From: an uncultured Oscillibacter sp.
GTDB lineage: Bacteria > Bacillota > Clostridia > Oscillospirales > Oscillospiraceae
DNA length: 58,545 nucleotides
NCBI GenBank assembly: GCA_945868085.1
Contig: CAMBKF010000010.1
Coordinates: 1 to 58,545, forward strand
Reading direction: 5' to 3'
The translations under genes were made by a program, and so were the position numbers. Each line of letters starts with the position of its first letter. The first letter of the stretch is position 1. The notes under the pieces were generated by a model. It did not search any database, had not been told where the DNA came from, and saw only the letters and a list, made by a program, of their open reading frames with translations. Shown here one piece after another: positions 16,696-25,595 of the stretch.

Positions 16696-16706
16696 GGAGG
16701 AAGCAT

Positions 16707-17414
16707 ATGAAAATCAAGGACAAGGTCCTCATTGTGGAGGACGAGCAGAGCATCAGCAACTTTATTTCCATGATCCTGCAGGCCAGCGGCTTCGATACCA
16801 TCGTGGTGCGCACCGGGGAGGAGGCGCTGACCATGGTCTCCTCCCATTGCCCGGATCTTATTATCCTGGACCTTGGCCTGCCGGATATGGACGGTATGGA
16901 GGTGCTGAAGTCCGTGCGCAAGTGGTCTAACCTCCCGGTGGTGGTGGTTTCCGCCCGGAACCATGAGCACGACAAGGTGGAGGCACTGGATTACGGCGCG
17001 GATGATTACCTGGTCAAGCCCTTCGGCACATCGGAGCTCCTGGCCCGCATCCGCACGGCCATCCGCCACACCCGCACGGCTCTGCCCAATGGGGAGATCG
17101 CCCAGTCCGGCAAGTTCACCACCGGTGAGCTGACCATCGATTATGACAAGCACCAGGTACTGCTCCGGGGCGAGAACGCCAGGCTCACGGTAAATGAATA
17201 CAAGATCGTGGCGCTGCTGGGCAAATACGCCGGCAAGGTGCTGACCTATGACTTCATCATCCGGGAGCTGTGGGGCCCCAAGGCCAAGACGGACAATCAG
17301 ATCCTCCGGGTGAACATGGCCAATATCCGCCGCAAGATCGAGAAGAATCCCGGCCAGCCGGAGTATATCTTCACCGAGGTGGGCGTGGGCTACCGCATGC
17401 GCGAGGACGACTAA
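16707..17414 (+). CDS. OmpR-family response regulator (KdpE-like)
   Basis: 235 residues. The receiver domain has the acidic pair in VEDE, phosphoacceptor Asp55 in LDLGLPD and Lys in LVKPF. The C-terminal winged-helix Trans_reg_C domain (residues ~135-232) ends with the typical YIFTEVGVGYRM. It follows GGAGG and is coupled to the kinase. The 11-base-period direct repeats at the operon promoter (15511-15538) are a likely binding site. Targets outside the operon cannot be told from the window; the next gene is a Na+-dependent transporter. Confidence 0.95.
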   Translation: MKIKDKVLIVEDEQSISNFISMILQASGFDTIVVRTGEEALTMVSSHCPDLIILDLGLPDMDGMEVLKSVRKWSNLPVVVVSARNHEHDKVEALDYGADDYLVKPFGTSELLARIRTAIRHTRTALPNGEIAQSGKFTTGELTIDYDKHQVLLRGENARLTVNEYKIVALLGKYAGKVLTYDFIIRELWGPKAKTDNQILRVNMANIRRKIEKNPGQPEYIFTEVGVGYRMREDD

Positions 17415-17425
17415 AACTCCTGTCA

Positions 17426-17493
17426 AAAATTCCGTCGGAATTTTCAGGCAAAAGTCTTGCCGCCTGCGGGCGGCAAACTCTGCGAGACTTTTG
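17426..17493. repeat. Composite palindromic element after the two-component operon
   Basis: AAAATTCCG-t-CGGAATTTT is followed by nested inverted repeats: CAAAAGTCT ... AGACTTTTG enclosing TTGCCGCC-tgc-GGGCGGCAA. It is not itself followed by a T tract. It resembles dispersed REP-like elements, and a real terminator comes later at 17551. Confidence 0.55.
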
Positions 17494-17550
17494 GGAATTT
17501 ACTTATCGACAAAAGCGAAAGAATTTTCTTTATCGGCCTCTTGGCAGGCT

Positions 17551-17581
17551 AAAGGACAGCGCAAGCCGCTGTCCTTTTTTT
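17551..17581 (+). terminator. Terminator of the two-component operon
   Basis: AAAGGACAGCG-caagc-CGCTGTCCTTT followed by TTTT. Confidence 0.85.
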
Positions 17582-17842
17582 GCGCTTTTGCCGTCATGCC
17601 GGAGGCTGTTTATGCATAAAATAAAAGCAGAAATCGTGATAAGTTTCACAAAAGGAATTTTTAAGGAAGGGAGGTTTCGCCGCAGGAGTATAAATCTGTA
17701 AGCATCCGATTAAGGAAGCCCTGCGACACGTTAACGCGGTGTTAAGGAGGGGCGAAATCTATTTACAGCGGGAAATGGAAATGGTAAGGTGCCAATAGGC
17801 CTCTTTGGAGAGAGGACAAACAACATTAAAGGAGAGAAAACT

Positions 17843-19282
17843 ATGGAAGAAAGAAAAGGCTTCGGATCCAATTTTGGATTCCTGATGGCCGCCGTTGGCT
17901 CGGCAGTCGGCCTGGGTAACATCTGGGGATTCCCCAATAAGATGGGCGCAAACGGCGGATTTACCTTCCTCATTATTTATCTGATCCTGGCGGCCTGCTG
18001 CGGCATCATCGTTATGATCGGCGAGCTGGCCCTGGGCCGCAAGACCGGCAAGGGCGCCGTGGGTGCCTACAAGGCGTTGAGCAAGAAGTTCAAATGGCTG
18101 GGCTGGCTGGGCATTTTGTCTGCTTTCCTGATCCTGTTCTTCTACTGCGCCCTGGGCGGCTACTGCATCAAGTATGTTGTTCTGAATGTGGGCAACCTCT
18201 TTAACGCCGGCTTCGGCTCCAACGGGCTGAGCGGCGCCGATGTGTTCGGCAACTTCATGAGCAACCAGATGGAGTCCGTGATCTATGGCCTGATCTTCGT
18301 CCTGCTGACCATGCTCATCGTTATGGGCGGCGTCGGCGGCGGCATCGAGAAGGTCTGCTCCGTGGGTATGCCCGCGCTGTTCATCATTCTGCTGATCTGC
18401 ATCATCCGCGCCTGCACCCTGCCCGGCGCTGTGAACGGCCTGAAGTATATGTTCGTTCCCGGCTGGGCTGTGGAAAACGGCGTGATCCCCAAGGCACCCA
18501 ACTTCTTCTCCGTCCTGTCTACGGCCGGTGGCCAGATGTTCTTCTCTCTGTCCCTGGGTATGGGCGCTATGATTACATACGGCTCCTACCTCAGCAAGAA
18601 GGAAAACCTTGAGAAGAATGCGCTGCTCATCGTCATTATGGATACCATTGTGGCCCTGATGGCCGGTCTGTGCGTGATCCCCGGCCGTTTCGCCCTGGAT
18701 CCCGAAGGCGCCCTGGGCGGTCCGGCCCTGCTGTTCATCACCATGCAGAACGTGTTTGACAAGATGCCACTTGGCTCTGTGTTTGGTATCCTGTTCTATC
18801 TGTTGGTGGTCTTTGCCGCTATCTCCTCCTCCATCTCTCTGCTGGAGGTCATCGTGGCCCACTTCTGCGACAAGGCCCGGGATGCGGGCAAGGGCGACAA
18901 GCGCAAGGCTTATTCCCTCATCGCCGCAGTGGCCGTCGGCCTGGGCTGCGTTCTGGTGTGCCTGGACTGCCTGGGCGGCGCGGGTATCGCCCCCATGGAT
19001 CTGCTGGGCGTTGAAAAGAGCGGCTGGAGCGACTGCTGGCTGGACTTCTTCGACTGCGTCTCCGAGGGCATCATGATGCCCCTGGGCGCGCTGCTCATGT
19101 GCCTGTGCATCGGCTGGGAGGTTGGCCCCAAAGTCGTGGACGACGAAGTCACGCTGGAGGGCAACACCTTTAAGAGCAAAGGCTTCTTCAACATCTGCGT
19201 GAAGTTCATTACCCCCATTGCCATGCTGCTGGTGCTGGCCGGTCAGCTGGACAGCTTCTTCGGTTTCGGCTGGTTCGGCTGA
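17843..19282 (+). CDS. Sodium-dependent transporter, neurotransmitter:sodium symporter (NSS) family
   Basis: 479 residues, multispanning. The family signature GSAVGLGNIWGFP, which lines the Na+ and substrate site in LeuT-type transporters, is at residues ~18-30. The overall length and hydrophobic profile fit an NSS amino-acid or amine importer driven by Na+. The start is set by AAAGGAGAG eight bases upstream. The ~260 bases before it hold no gene that I can support. The following two Na+/H+ antiporters suggest a Na+-cycling neighbourhood. Substrate not predictable. Confidence 0.93.
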   Translation: MEERKGFGSNFGFLMAAVGSAVGLGNIWGFPNKMGANGGFTFLIIYLILAACCGIIVMIGELALGRKTGKGAVGAYKALSKKFKWLGWLGILSAFLILFFYCALGGYCIKYVVLNVGNLFNAGFGSNGLSGADVFGNFMSNQMESVIYGLIFVLLTMLIVMGGVGGGIEKVCSVGMPALFIILLICIIRACTLPGAVNGLKYMFVPGWAVENGVIPKAPNFFSVLSTAGGQMFFSLSLGMGAMITYGSYLSKKENLEKNALLIVIMDTIVALMAGLCVIPGRFALDPEGALGGPALLFITMQNVFDKMPLGSVFGILFYLLVVFAAISSSISLLEVIVAHFCDKARDAGKGDKRKAYSLIAAVAVGLGCVLVCLDCLGGAGIAPMDLLGVEKSGWSDCWLDFFDCVSEGIMMPLGALLMCLCIGWEVGPKVVDDEVTLEGNTFKSKGFFNICVKFITPIAMLLVLAGQLDSFFGFGWFG

Positions 19283-19318
19283 TAGAACGCGCAAAATCTG
19301 GATCCGTTTTCATCTCGG

Positions 19319-19352
19319 GGAACCCGGAGCAATTGCTCCGGGTTCCTTTTTG
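19319..19352 (+). terminator. Terminator of the NSS transporter gene
   Basis: Perfect 14-bp palindrome GGAACCCGGAGCAA / TTGCTCCGGGTTCC followed by TTTTT. Confidence 0.9.
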
Positions 19353-19478
19353 CGCCGCCAAAATATGGGCCGGTAGGAGGAAAACGTTAATATGCCGCTA
19401 TTTCTCAAAATTTTTTCGTCAAAAAAGAAAAAAAGAAGTTCACAATTTGTTAAAAAAATGGAATCGTGTGACAAGAAC

Positions 19479-19507
19479 TTGACAATGTGTGACCAAGCGC
19501 ATAATAT
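19479..19507 (+). promoter_or_regulatory. Sigma-A promoter of nhaC copy 1
   Basis: TTGACA, 17 bases, TAATAT (or CATAAT with 15). Forty bases upstream of the -35 lies TTCACAATTTGTT, an element shared with the second copy. Confidence 0.75.
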
Positions 19508-19544
19508 AGAGAATACCAAAACTTGAGGAGGTAAATCACTCATT

Positions 19545-21230
19545 ATGGAAAAGAAAAGTACCAAAATAGCGTATTTCGTTGCGCTGGCGGTGGTGGTCGT
19601 TGCTCTGATCATCGCTAAGGTGACCAACGACGGTTCCGGCTTCGTGGCTACCGGTTGGGCTCTGTTCCCCCCCGTGGTCGCCATCGCTCTGGCCCTGATC
19701 AGCAAGGAAGTGTATTCTTCCCTGTTCCTGGGCTGCCTGGTGGGCGCACTGCTGCTGGCTGACTTCAGCCCCTGGCAGACTGTCGTGAACTTCATCGGTG
19801 CTGGCGAGGGTGTTGGCATGATCAACGCCATCGACATCTCCATCCTGATCTTCCTGGTCATCCTGGGCATCATGGTGGACCTGATGAACAAGGCCGGTGG
19901 TTCCGCCGCTTTCGGCCGTTGGGCTTCCAAGTCCGTTAAGACCCGTTCCGGCGCTCAGCTGATGACTATGCTCCTGGGCGTGCTGATCTTCATCGACGAC
20001 TATTTCAACTGCCTGACCGTGGGCGCCGTTATGCGTCCCGTTACCGAGAGCCACAAGATCTCCCGGGCGAAGCTGGCCTACGTCATCGACGCTACCGCCG
20101 CTCCCGTGTGCATGCTGGCCCCCGTGTCCTCCTGGGCTGCTGCCGTTGCATCTTATGTGCCCGAAGGCTTCCCCGGCTCCCGTATCAGCATGTTCCTGAG
20201 CCAGATCCCCTTCAACTATTACTGCATCCTGACCCTGGTGATGGTCATTGTCACCTCTCTGCTGAACATCGACTACGGTCCCATGCTGAAGCATGAGTAC
20301 AACGCCCAGGTCAAGGGCGACCTGTTCACCACTCCCGAGCGCCCCTTCGCCGGCGCTGACGATTATGAGGAAGGTGCCAAGCACTCCTCCATCCTGGACC
20401 TGCTGCTCCCCGTTATCGTTTTGATCGCCCTGTGCATCGTCGGCCTGATCTGGACCGGCGGTATGTGGGATGCCGAGAGCGACAACTATGGCAACTTCAT
20501 CATGGCCTTCTCCGATGCCACTGCCGGCAACGGCCTGTGCCTGGGCTCCATCGTGGCCCTGGTGTTCACCTTTATCTATTACTGGCTGCGCGGTCTCATC
20601 AAGTTTGAGAAGTCCATGGAGTCCATCCCCAACGGCTTCATCCAGATGATCTCCCCCATCCTGATCCTCTGCTTCGCCTGGACCCTGTGCGGCCTGTGCC
20701 GTGACGACGGTCTGCAGGTGGGCGAGTTCGTGAGAGGCGTCATGGCCGGCACCGGCAGCCTTGCCAAGTTCCTGCCCTGCGTTATCTTCATCGTGGCCTG
20801 CTTCATCGGTTTTGCTACCGGTACTTCCTGGGGTACCATCGGCATCATGGTCCCGCTGGTCTGCGCTGTGTTTGACTGGAATTCTCAGGTGACCCTGCTG
20901 TCCATCGGCCTGGCTGCTTCCTGCGCCGGCGGCGTGTGCGGCGACCACCTGTCCCCCATCTCCGATACCACCATCATGGCTTCTGCCGGTGCTCACTGCT
21001 TCCACCTGAACCATGTGGCCACCCAGATCCCCTACGGCGTGACCGTGGCTGCCGTTTCCTTCGTCAGCTTCCTCATCGCCGGTCTGCTGCAGAACGTTGT
21101 TATCTGCATGATCATTGCTGTGGTTCTGATGATCGCTACTCTGCTGGTCATCAAGGCTATCGTGGCCAAGAAGCATGCTGGCATCTTTGCTGAGATGGCT
21201 GAGGCTGATAAGGCTCTGTATAACAAGTAA
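19545..21230 (+). CDS. nhaC: Na+/H+ antiporter NhaC family, copy 1
   Basis: 561 residues, NhaC family (PF03553) with about 12 hydrophobic helices and the conserved IDDYFNCLTVGAVMRP segment near residues 150-165, GTSWGT near 428 and CGDHLSPISDTT near 465. It exchanges Na+ (or an organic anion or amine pair) for protons at the membrane. The start follows GAGGAGG. A second gene of almost the same sequence follows 395 bases later: I count 13 substitutions and one inserted residue between the two proteins. Each copy has its own promoter and terminator. Confidence 0.92.
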   Translation: MEKKSTKIAYFVALAVVVVALIIAKVTNDGSGFVATGWALFPPVVAIALALISKEVYSSLFLGCLVGALLLADFSPWQTVVNFIGAGEGVGMINAIDISILIFLVILGIMVDLMNKAGGSAAFGRWASKSVKTRSGAQLMTMLLGVLIFIDDYFNCLTVGAVMRPVTESHKISRAKLAYVIDATAAPVCMLAPVSSWAAAVASYVPEGFPGSRISMFLSQIPFNYYCILTLVMVIVTSLLNIDYGPMLKHEYNAQVKGDLFTTPERPFAGADDYEEGAKHSSILDLLLPVIVLIALCIVGLIWTGGMWDAESDNYGNFIMAFSDATAGNGLCLGSIVALVFTFIYYWLRGLIKFEKSMESIPNGFIQMISPILILCFAWTLCGLCRDDGLQVGEFVRGVMAGTGSLAKFLPCVIFIVACFIGFATGTSWGTIGIMVPLVCAVFDWNSQVTLLSIGLAASCAGGVCGDHLSPISDTTIMASAGAHCFHLNHVATQIPYGVTVAAVSFVSFLIAGLLQNVVICMIIAVVLMIATLLVIKAIVAKKHAGIFAEMAEADKALYNK

Positions 21231-21250
21231 GACTGCATCTTACACGATAA

Positions 21251-21280
21251 AAAAGAGACGCCTTCGGGCGTCTCTTTTTT
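21251..21280 (+). terminator. Terminator of nhaC copy 1
   Basis: AAAAGAGACGCC-ttcg-GGCGTCTCTTTT with T6. The hairpin is repeated at 23342-23373 after copy 2, so the duplicated unit included or acquired the same terminator. Confidence 0.9.
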
Positions 21281-21560
21281 CTTTGCTTAACGAATTCTTG
21301 ATACGACAAAGGAAATTGATGGGCGAAATATAGATAATAAATATTAAGGCGCAGGAAAATAATTTTCCTAATAGGAAAACTTGCCTCGCTTAATTGCTGC
21401 TAAGAAACTCAAAATAACCGACTAAATCGGTATAAAGATTGCGTTAAAACAACTGAAAATGCTGCAAAAATGGCATAAATATGACATGTTTTTGTCAATT
21501 TAAGCAAAAAGGGGATTCATAATTTGTTCAAAATTGCGGACAAAAGGCGGAAACGAAATA
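21281..21560. other. A/T-rich spacer between the nhaC copies, no gene
   Basis: No credible ORF. It contains the palindrome AGGAAAA-taa-TTTTCCT near 21353 and TTCATAATTTGTT at 21516-21528, matching the element upstream of copy 1. The rest is unlike the upstream of copy 1, so the duplication boundary on this side lies close to the ribosome binding site. Confidence 0.6.
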
Positions 21561-21589
21561 TTGACAAGTTGACCGATTCGGGTTAGGAT
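21561..21589 (+). promoter_or_regulatory. Sigma-A promoter of nhaC copy 2
   Basis: TTGACA, 17 bases, TAGGAT, just ahead of the sequence identical to copy 1 (from 21596). Confidence 0.7.
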
Positions 21590-21625
21590 GAAAGCACCAA
21601 AACTTGAGGAGGTAAATCACTCATT

Positions 21626-23314
21626 ATGGAAAAGAAAAGTACCAAAATAGCGTATTTCGTTGCGCTGGCGGTGGTGGTCGTTGCTCTGATCATCGCTAAG
21701 GTGACCAACGACGGTTCCGGCTTCGTGGCTACCGGTTGGGCTCTGTTCCCCCCCGTGGTCGCCATCGCTCTGGCCCTGATCAGCAAGGAAGTGTATTCTT
21801 CCCTGTTCCTGGGCTGCCTGGTGGGCGCACTGCTGCTGGCTGACTTCAGCCCCTGGCAGACTGTCGTGAACTTCATCGGTGCTGGCGAGGGTGTTGGCAT
21901 GATCAACGCCATCGACATCTCCATCCTGATCTTCCTGGTCATCCTGGGCATCATGGTGGACCTGATGAACAAGGCCGGTGGTTCCGCCGCTTTCGGCCGT
22001 TGGGCTTCCAAGTCCGTTAAGACCCGTTCCGGCGCTCAGCTGATGACTATGCTCCTGGGCGTGCTGATCTTCATCGACGACTATTTCAACTGCCTGACCG
22101 TGGGCGCCGTTATGCGTCCCGTTACCGAGAGCCATCATATCTCCCGGGCAAAGCTGGCCTACATCATTGATGCTACCGCCGCTCCCGTGTGCATGCTGGC
22201 CCCCGTGTCCTCCTGGGCTGCCGCCGTTGCATCCTATGTGCCCGATGGCTTCCCCGGCTCCCGCATCAGCATGTTCCTGAGCCAGATCCCCTGGAACTAC
22301 TACTGCATCCTGACCCTGGTGATGGTCATTGTTACCTCTCTGCTGAACATCGACTACGGTCCCATGCTGAAGCATGAGTACAACGCCCAGGTCAAGGGCG
22401 ACCTGTTCACCACTCCCGAGCGCCCCTTCGCCGGCGCTGACGATTATGAGGAAGGTGCCAAGCACTCCTCCATCCTGGACCTGCTGCTCCCCGTTATCGT
22501 TTTGATCGCCCTGTGCATCGTCGGCCTGATCTGGACCGGCGGTATGTGGGATGCCGAGAGCGACAACTATGGCAACTTCATCATGGCCTTCTCCGATGCC
22601 ACTGCCGGCAACGGCCTGTGCCTGGGCTCCATCGTGGCCCTGGTGTTCACCTTTATCTATTACTGGCTGCGCGGTCTCATCAAGTTTGAGAAGTCCATGG
22701 AGTCCATCCCCAACGGCTTCATCCAGATGATCTCCCCCATCCTGATCCTCTGCTTCGCCTGGACCCTGTGCGGCCTGTGCCGTGACGACGGTCTGCAGGT
22801 GGGCGAGTTCGTGAGAGGCGTCATGGCCGGCACCGGCAGCCTTGCCAAGTTCCTGCCCTGCGTTATCTTCATCGTGGCCTGCTTCATCGGTTTTGCTACC
22901 GGTACTTCCTGGGGTACCATCGGCATCATGGTCCCGCTGGTCTGCGCTGTGTTTGACTGGACCGACCAGATCACCCTGCTGTCCATCGGCCTGGCTGCTT
23001 CCTGTGCCGGCGGCGTGTGCGGTGACCACCTGTCCCCCATCTCTGATACCACCATCATGGCCTCTGCCGGTGCTCATTGCTTCCACCTGAACCATGTGTC
23101 CACCCAGCTGCCCTACGGCGTGACCGTGGCTGCCGTTTCCTTCGTCAGTTTCCTCATCGCTGGTTTGCTGCAGAACGTGGTCATCTGCATGATCATTGCT
23201 GTGGCTCTGATGATCGCTACTTTGCTTGTTATCAAGAGCTTCGTGGCCAAGAAGCACGCTGGCATCTTTGCTGAGATGGCTGAGGCCAACAAGGCCCTGT
23301 ATGCCAACAAGTAA
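21626..23314 (+). CDS. nhaC: Na+/H+ antiporter NhaC family, copy 2
   Basis: 562 residues, tandem duplicate of the gene at 19545. DNA looks identical from 21596 to about 22134 and again from about 22334 to 22961 (copy 1: 19515-20053 and 20253-20880). Patches between and after are diverged at third positions and at a few residues, such as Lys to His near residue 171, FNYY to WNYY, and DWNSQV to DWTDQI. This mosaic points to gene conversion between copies. The two may differ in regulation or ion preference; both keep the family motifs. Confidence 0.92.
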   Translation: MEKKSTKIAYFVALAVVVVALIIAKVTNDGSGFVATGWALFPPVVAIALALISKEVYSSLFLGCLVGALLLADFSPWQTVVNFIGAGEGVGMINAIDISILIFLVILGIMVDLMNKAGGSAAFGRWASKSVKTRSGAQLMTMLLGVLIFIDDYFNCLTVGAVMRPVTESHHISRAKLAYIIDATAAPVCMLAPVSSWAAAVASYVPDGFPGSRISMFLSQIPWNYYCILTLVMVIVTSLLNIDYGPMLKHEYNAQVKGDLFTTPERPFAGADDYEEGAKHSSILDLLLPVIVLIALCIVGLIWTGGMWDAESDNYGNFIMAFSDATAGNGLCLGSIVALVFTFIYYWLRGLIKFEKSMESIPNGFIQMISPILILCFAWTLCGLCRDDGLQVGEFVRGVMAGTGSLAKFLPCVIFIVACFIGFATGTSWGTIGIMVPLVCAVFDWTDQITLLSIGLAASCAGGVCGDHLSPISDTTIMASAGAHCFHLNHVSTQLPYGVTVAAVSFVSFLIAGLLQNVVICMIIAVALMIATLLVIKSFVAKKHAGIFAEMAEANKALYANK

Positions 23315-23341
23315 GAGATAGCTTGTCTACATACTTACAAT

Positions 23342-23373
23342 AAAAAGAGACGCCTTCGGGCGTCTCTTTTTTT
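23342..23373 (+). terminator. Terminator of nhaC copy 2
   Basis: The same AGAGACGCC-ttcg-GGCGTCTCT hairpin as after copy 1, followed by T7. Confidence 0.9.
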
Positions 23374-23622
23374 GCAGGGGGATGCACGGCTGCCGCATCC
23401 CGTCCACCGCACCCAACCGGTGGCCGCCGCACGGGCTGCCGCATATCCGCACGGGCCGCCTCCACCACCGGACCTGCTGTGCTTTTACTGTGCCATGCTG
23501 TGGGCGCTCTCGCGGCTGCGCATGGTCCGGTAGGGGATGTGGAAGTGCAACCCCGTCAGGATGGCTTTTGACTGCCGCGGGGCGGGGGAGGGACACCGTT
23601 CAAACCAATATAAGCGGCATGC
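23374..23622. other. Gene-free gap after nhaC copy 2
   Basis: About 250 G+C-rich bases between convergent units. Short open frames on both strands have no ribosome sites and atypical composition; I see no gene or RNA here. Confidence 0.5.
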
Positions 23623-23654
23623 AAAAAGGGCGGCGCGCAAATGCGCGCCGCCCT
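23623..23654 (-). terminator. Terminator of the small membrane protein gene
   Basis: AGGGCGGCGCGCA / TGCGCGCCGCCCT, perfect 13-bp stem, then TTTTT on the minus strand, 14 bases past the stop. Confidence 0.9.
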
Positions 23655-23667
23655 CTGCGGTCTGAAA

Positions 23668-24084
23668 TCAGAACATTTTTTTCACATACTGATCGTACTT
23701 GCCGGTGTTCATGACACTCTGATAGGTATTCTTGAAGCGGGAAACGGTAAGGCTGTTAAACTCCAGAATGCGCCGATACTTCAAAGCGCCTGCGATGGCC
23801 GCGATGCCACAGCTAAAGTAGCCGTAGGGGGCTGTCCGGGCGGCAACGGCCACCAGCGCACCCACCAGGATCACCGAGATGACCACGCCGGCGACCTGCT
23901 TCTTCGGCTGGAGCAGGCGCCGGTCCGCCTCCGTGATAACGCCCTCCTCGACCATGGCTTTGGCCAGCCGCGCCTGCACAGTGAAGGTGGAGATGGCATT
24001 GAGCACACAGGGCGCCGCCACAAAGAAGGTGAACAGGGCCAAAAACGCCTGCACAATAAAAATGGAAAAACTGCTTTCGTTCAA
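23668..24084 (-). CDS. Small membrane protein of unknown function
   Basis: 138 residues, not recognised. Hydrophobic helix at residues ~8-30, a soluble stretch with basic residues (QPKKQ), then helices near 66-84 and 88-104, and a basic C-terminus ending KKMF. The start codon is TTG, placed by AGGAGG seven bases upstream on the coding strand; no ATG would fit. It lies downstream of, and in the same direction as, the racemase gene (gap 57 bases), so it could be co-transcribed. Its own terminator follows. Confidence 0.7.
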   Translation of the reverse strand: MNESSFSIFIVQAFLALFTFFVAAPCVLNAISTFTVQARLAKAMVEEGVITEADRRLLQPKKQVAGVVISVILVGALVAVAARTAPYGYFSCGIAAIAGALKYRRILEFNSLTVSRFKNTYQSVMNTGKYDQYVKKMF

Positions 24085-24141
24085 TGGAATTTCCTCCTAA
24101 AAAATATTTGATGGTATCCTATATGCGAAACGGCAATACCG

Positions 24142-25239
24142 TCAAGCGTCAGCGTAAACGACGGCCACATCGTCCCGGCTGGTGGCGTAGAGCATGTGGC
24201 TGTAGCACAGGTCAAAGCGCACGATGTCGCCCACCTGCAGCGTCCGGGGACAGTCCTCCACGTCCACGATGCAGTGGTCGGAGGAGCCGCCGATGACGGC
24301 CATGCCCGGCTCCCGGCAGATAAGGCTCTCCAGGTCGCCCACATCCGCCCGGCCGAAGGCCACCAGAGCCCGCAGCCGCGTGCCGCGGTCCACATAGGTG
24401 GGGCGGCGGCCGAAGGCGTCGATCATGGTCTCGCCCACGGGGTAGGTGGGTTTTTTCCGCAGCTCGATGATCTCGCCCTCCAGGTACATGGTGCCGCGCT
24501 GCAGGTACTCCATGTCGCCGATGCCCCAGTCCACCTGCAGGTCCTTGGCCAGCAGCGCCGTCTCGCCCACGCGCAGGTGGTTGATGCCCTCTGGCATGGC
24601 GCCCCTATGCACCAGGGGATAGCTGCTGGTGGCCCCGCCGGAGACGATCTCCAGCTTGCGGCCGATGCGTTCCTCCACGGCCCGGGCAATGTCCACCAGC
24701 TGCCCCAGGTTGGCGGGGGTGGGGACAATGGAGCCGTAGCAGCCCAGATTTACACCCACGCCGGCCAGGATCAGATGGGGCAGCTCCCGCTCCACATGGC
24801 AGCAGGCACGGACCATTTCTTCCTTGTCCCAAAAGCCTTCTCGCAGATCACCGAGATCTGCCATGAGGATGACCTTGTGGGTGAGATTTTGCCGGGCGCA
24901 GACATCCTCCAGGGCATTCAGGGTGGAAACATCGCTCTGCAGGGAATAATCCGCCAGGCGGGGCAGACTCTCCAGCTCGCTCATGCCCGGCACACGCAGC
25001 AGCAGGAAGGGGCCGTCTACGCCCTCTCTGCGCCAAAGCTCGATCTGCTCCAGTCGGCTGGTGGCCAGCTGCGCCGCGCCGCACTCTTTATAGAGTCGGG
25101 CAATCTCCGGCAGACCGCTGACACCCTTGACCACACCGGCCACGCTGATGCCGCAGGCCCTGCAGCGGGAAATGATCTGGGTGAAATTGTTGCGAAGCTT
25201 GTCCCGCCGGATTACCAGGCGGGGAAATTGTCTATCCAT
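24142..25239 (-). CDS. Alanine/ornithine racemase-family PLP enzyme
   Basis: 365 residues from the ATG at 25239, which has GAGG seven bases upstream (in-frame ATG at 25245 and TTG at 25260 are less well placed). The N-terminal alanine racemase fold carries the PLP lysine in AGVVKGVSG near residue 36, and GGATSSYP and GGSSDHC near 205 and 336. The length and these glycine motifs match ornithine racemase (Orr)-like proteins rather than canonical Alr. Orr interconverts L- and D-ornithine in clostridial ornithine fermentation; no other genes of that pathway are here, so the substrate is a guess. An extended -10 TGGTATACT lies ~40 bases upstream. Confidence 0.85.
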   Translation of the reverse strand: MDRQFPRLVIRRDKLRNNFTQIISRCRACGISVAGVVKGVSGLPEIARLYKECGAAQLATSRLEQIELWRREGVDGPFLLLRVPGMSELESLPRLADYSLQSDVSTLNALEDVCARQNLTHKVILMADLGDLREGFWDKEEMVRACCHVERELPHLILAGVGVNLGCYGSIVPTPANLGQLVDIARAVEERIGRKLEIVSGGATSSYPLVHRGAMPEGINHLRVGETALLAKDLQVDWGIGDMEYLQRGTMYLEGEIIELRKKPTYPVGETMIDAFGRRPTYVDRGTRLRALVAFGRADVGDLESLICREPGMAVIGGSSDHCIVDVEDCPRTLQVGDIVRFDLCYSHMLYATSRDDVAVVYADA

Positions 25240-25422
25240 GGCCATACCTCGAGCTTTCAAAATCCTTTACAGATAAAATCAGTATACCATACTATGTGTG
25301 GAATTGCTATGGTTTTTTCCGCGGCCGTCCCAAAAAGGCAGAAAAAGCCTTAACCAATACACAAATAATAGGGTAAGGATTTTTCCTTTTTTAGAAAAAT
25401 CGACAAAAAAGCAAAAAGACGG

Positions 25423-25451
25423 TTGACAGATGCAGAGCTTGGGTGTACTAT
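25423..25451 (+). promoter_or_regulatory. Sigma-A promoter of the met leader-metQNI operon
   Basis: TTGACA, 17-base spacer, TACTAT. The transcript would start near 25458, about 30 bases before the leader-peptide ATG. Confidence 0.88.
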
Positions 25452-25487
25452 GCCCACATCAGAAAACAGAGGAAAGGAGAAAGCAGC

Positions 25488-25595
25488 ATGAAGCGGTTTT
25501 TGAGCAGCAGCATGATGATGGAGATGTGCATGCCCATGTGCATGTGCATGTTTTCCTGCGCCCATAACAGCCATCTGCTTTCCCAAAATGCCTGA
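25488..25595 (+). CDS. Met/Cys-rich leader peptide of the metQNI operon
   Basis: 35 codons, ATG to TGA, with AAAGGAG eight bases upstream. Nine of the 35 residues are Met (1, 9, 10, 11, 13, 15, 17, 19, 21) and four are Cys (14, 18, 20, 24), concentrated in residues 9-24. It sits between a strong promoter and an intrinsic terminator, ahead of a methionine ABC transporter. The simplest reading is a ribosome-sensing leader peptide: shortage of charged Met-tRNA or Cys-tRNA stalls the ribosome and lets an antiterminator form (candidate arms 25552-25559 with 25632-25639). A free Cys/Met metal-binding peptide is the less likely alternative. Confidence 0.8.
   Translation: MKRFLSSSMMMEMCMPMCMCMFSCAHNSHLLSQNA

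Noticed and set aside
17612-17701. 29-codon ORF between the two-component operon and the NSS transporter
   Set aside because: No convincing ribosome site or promoter; it overlaps A-rich spacer sequence.
17702-17842. Possible glycine riboswitch before the NSS transporter
   Set aside because: The conserved CTCTCAGG-type core and tandem aptamer pattern are absent.
19392-19526. 44-codon ORF with a GGAGG-like site upstream of nhaC copy 1
   Set aside because: It spans the nhaC promoter and ends inside its ribosome site, Lys/Ser-rich, spacing 11, and is not present before copy 2; probably chance.
19536-23257. Long minus-strand open frames opposite both nhaC copies
   Set aside because: His/Gln/Asp/Gly-rich translations caused by codon bias of the real genes; they duplicate only because the genes are duplicated.
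25261-25487. SAM riboswitch or T-box upstream of metQ
   Set aside because: The promoter lies at 25423-25451, leaving only ~30 bases before the leader ORF; no SAM core and no T-box GGGTGG-type sequence between promoter and metQ.
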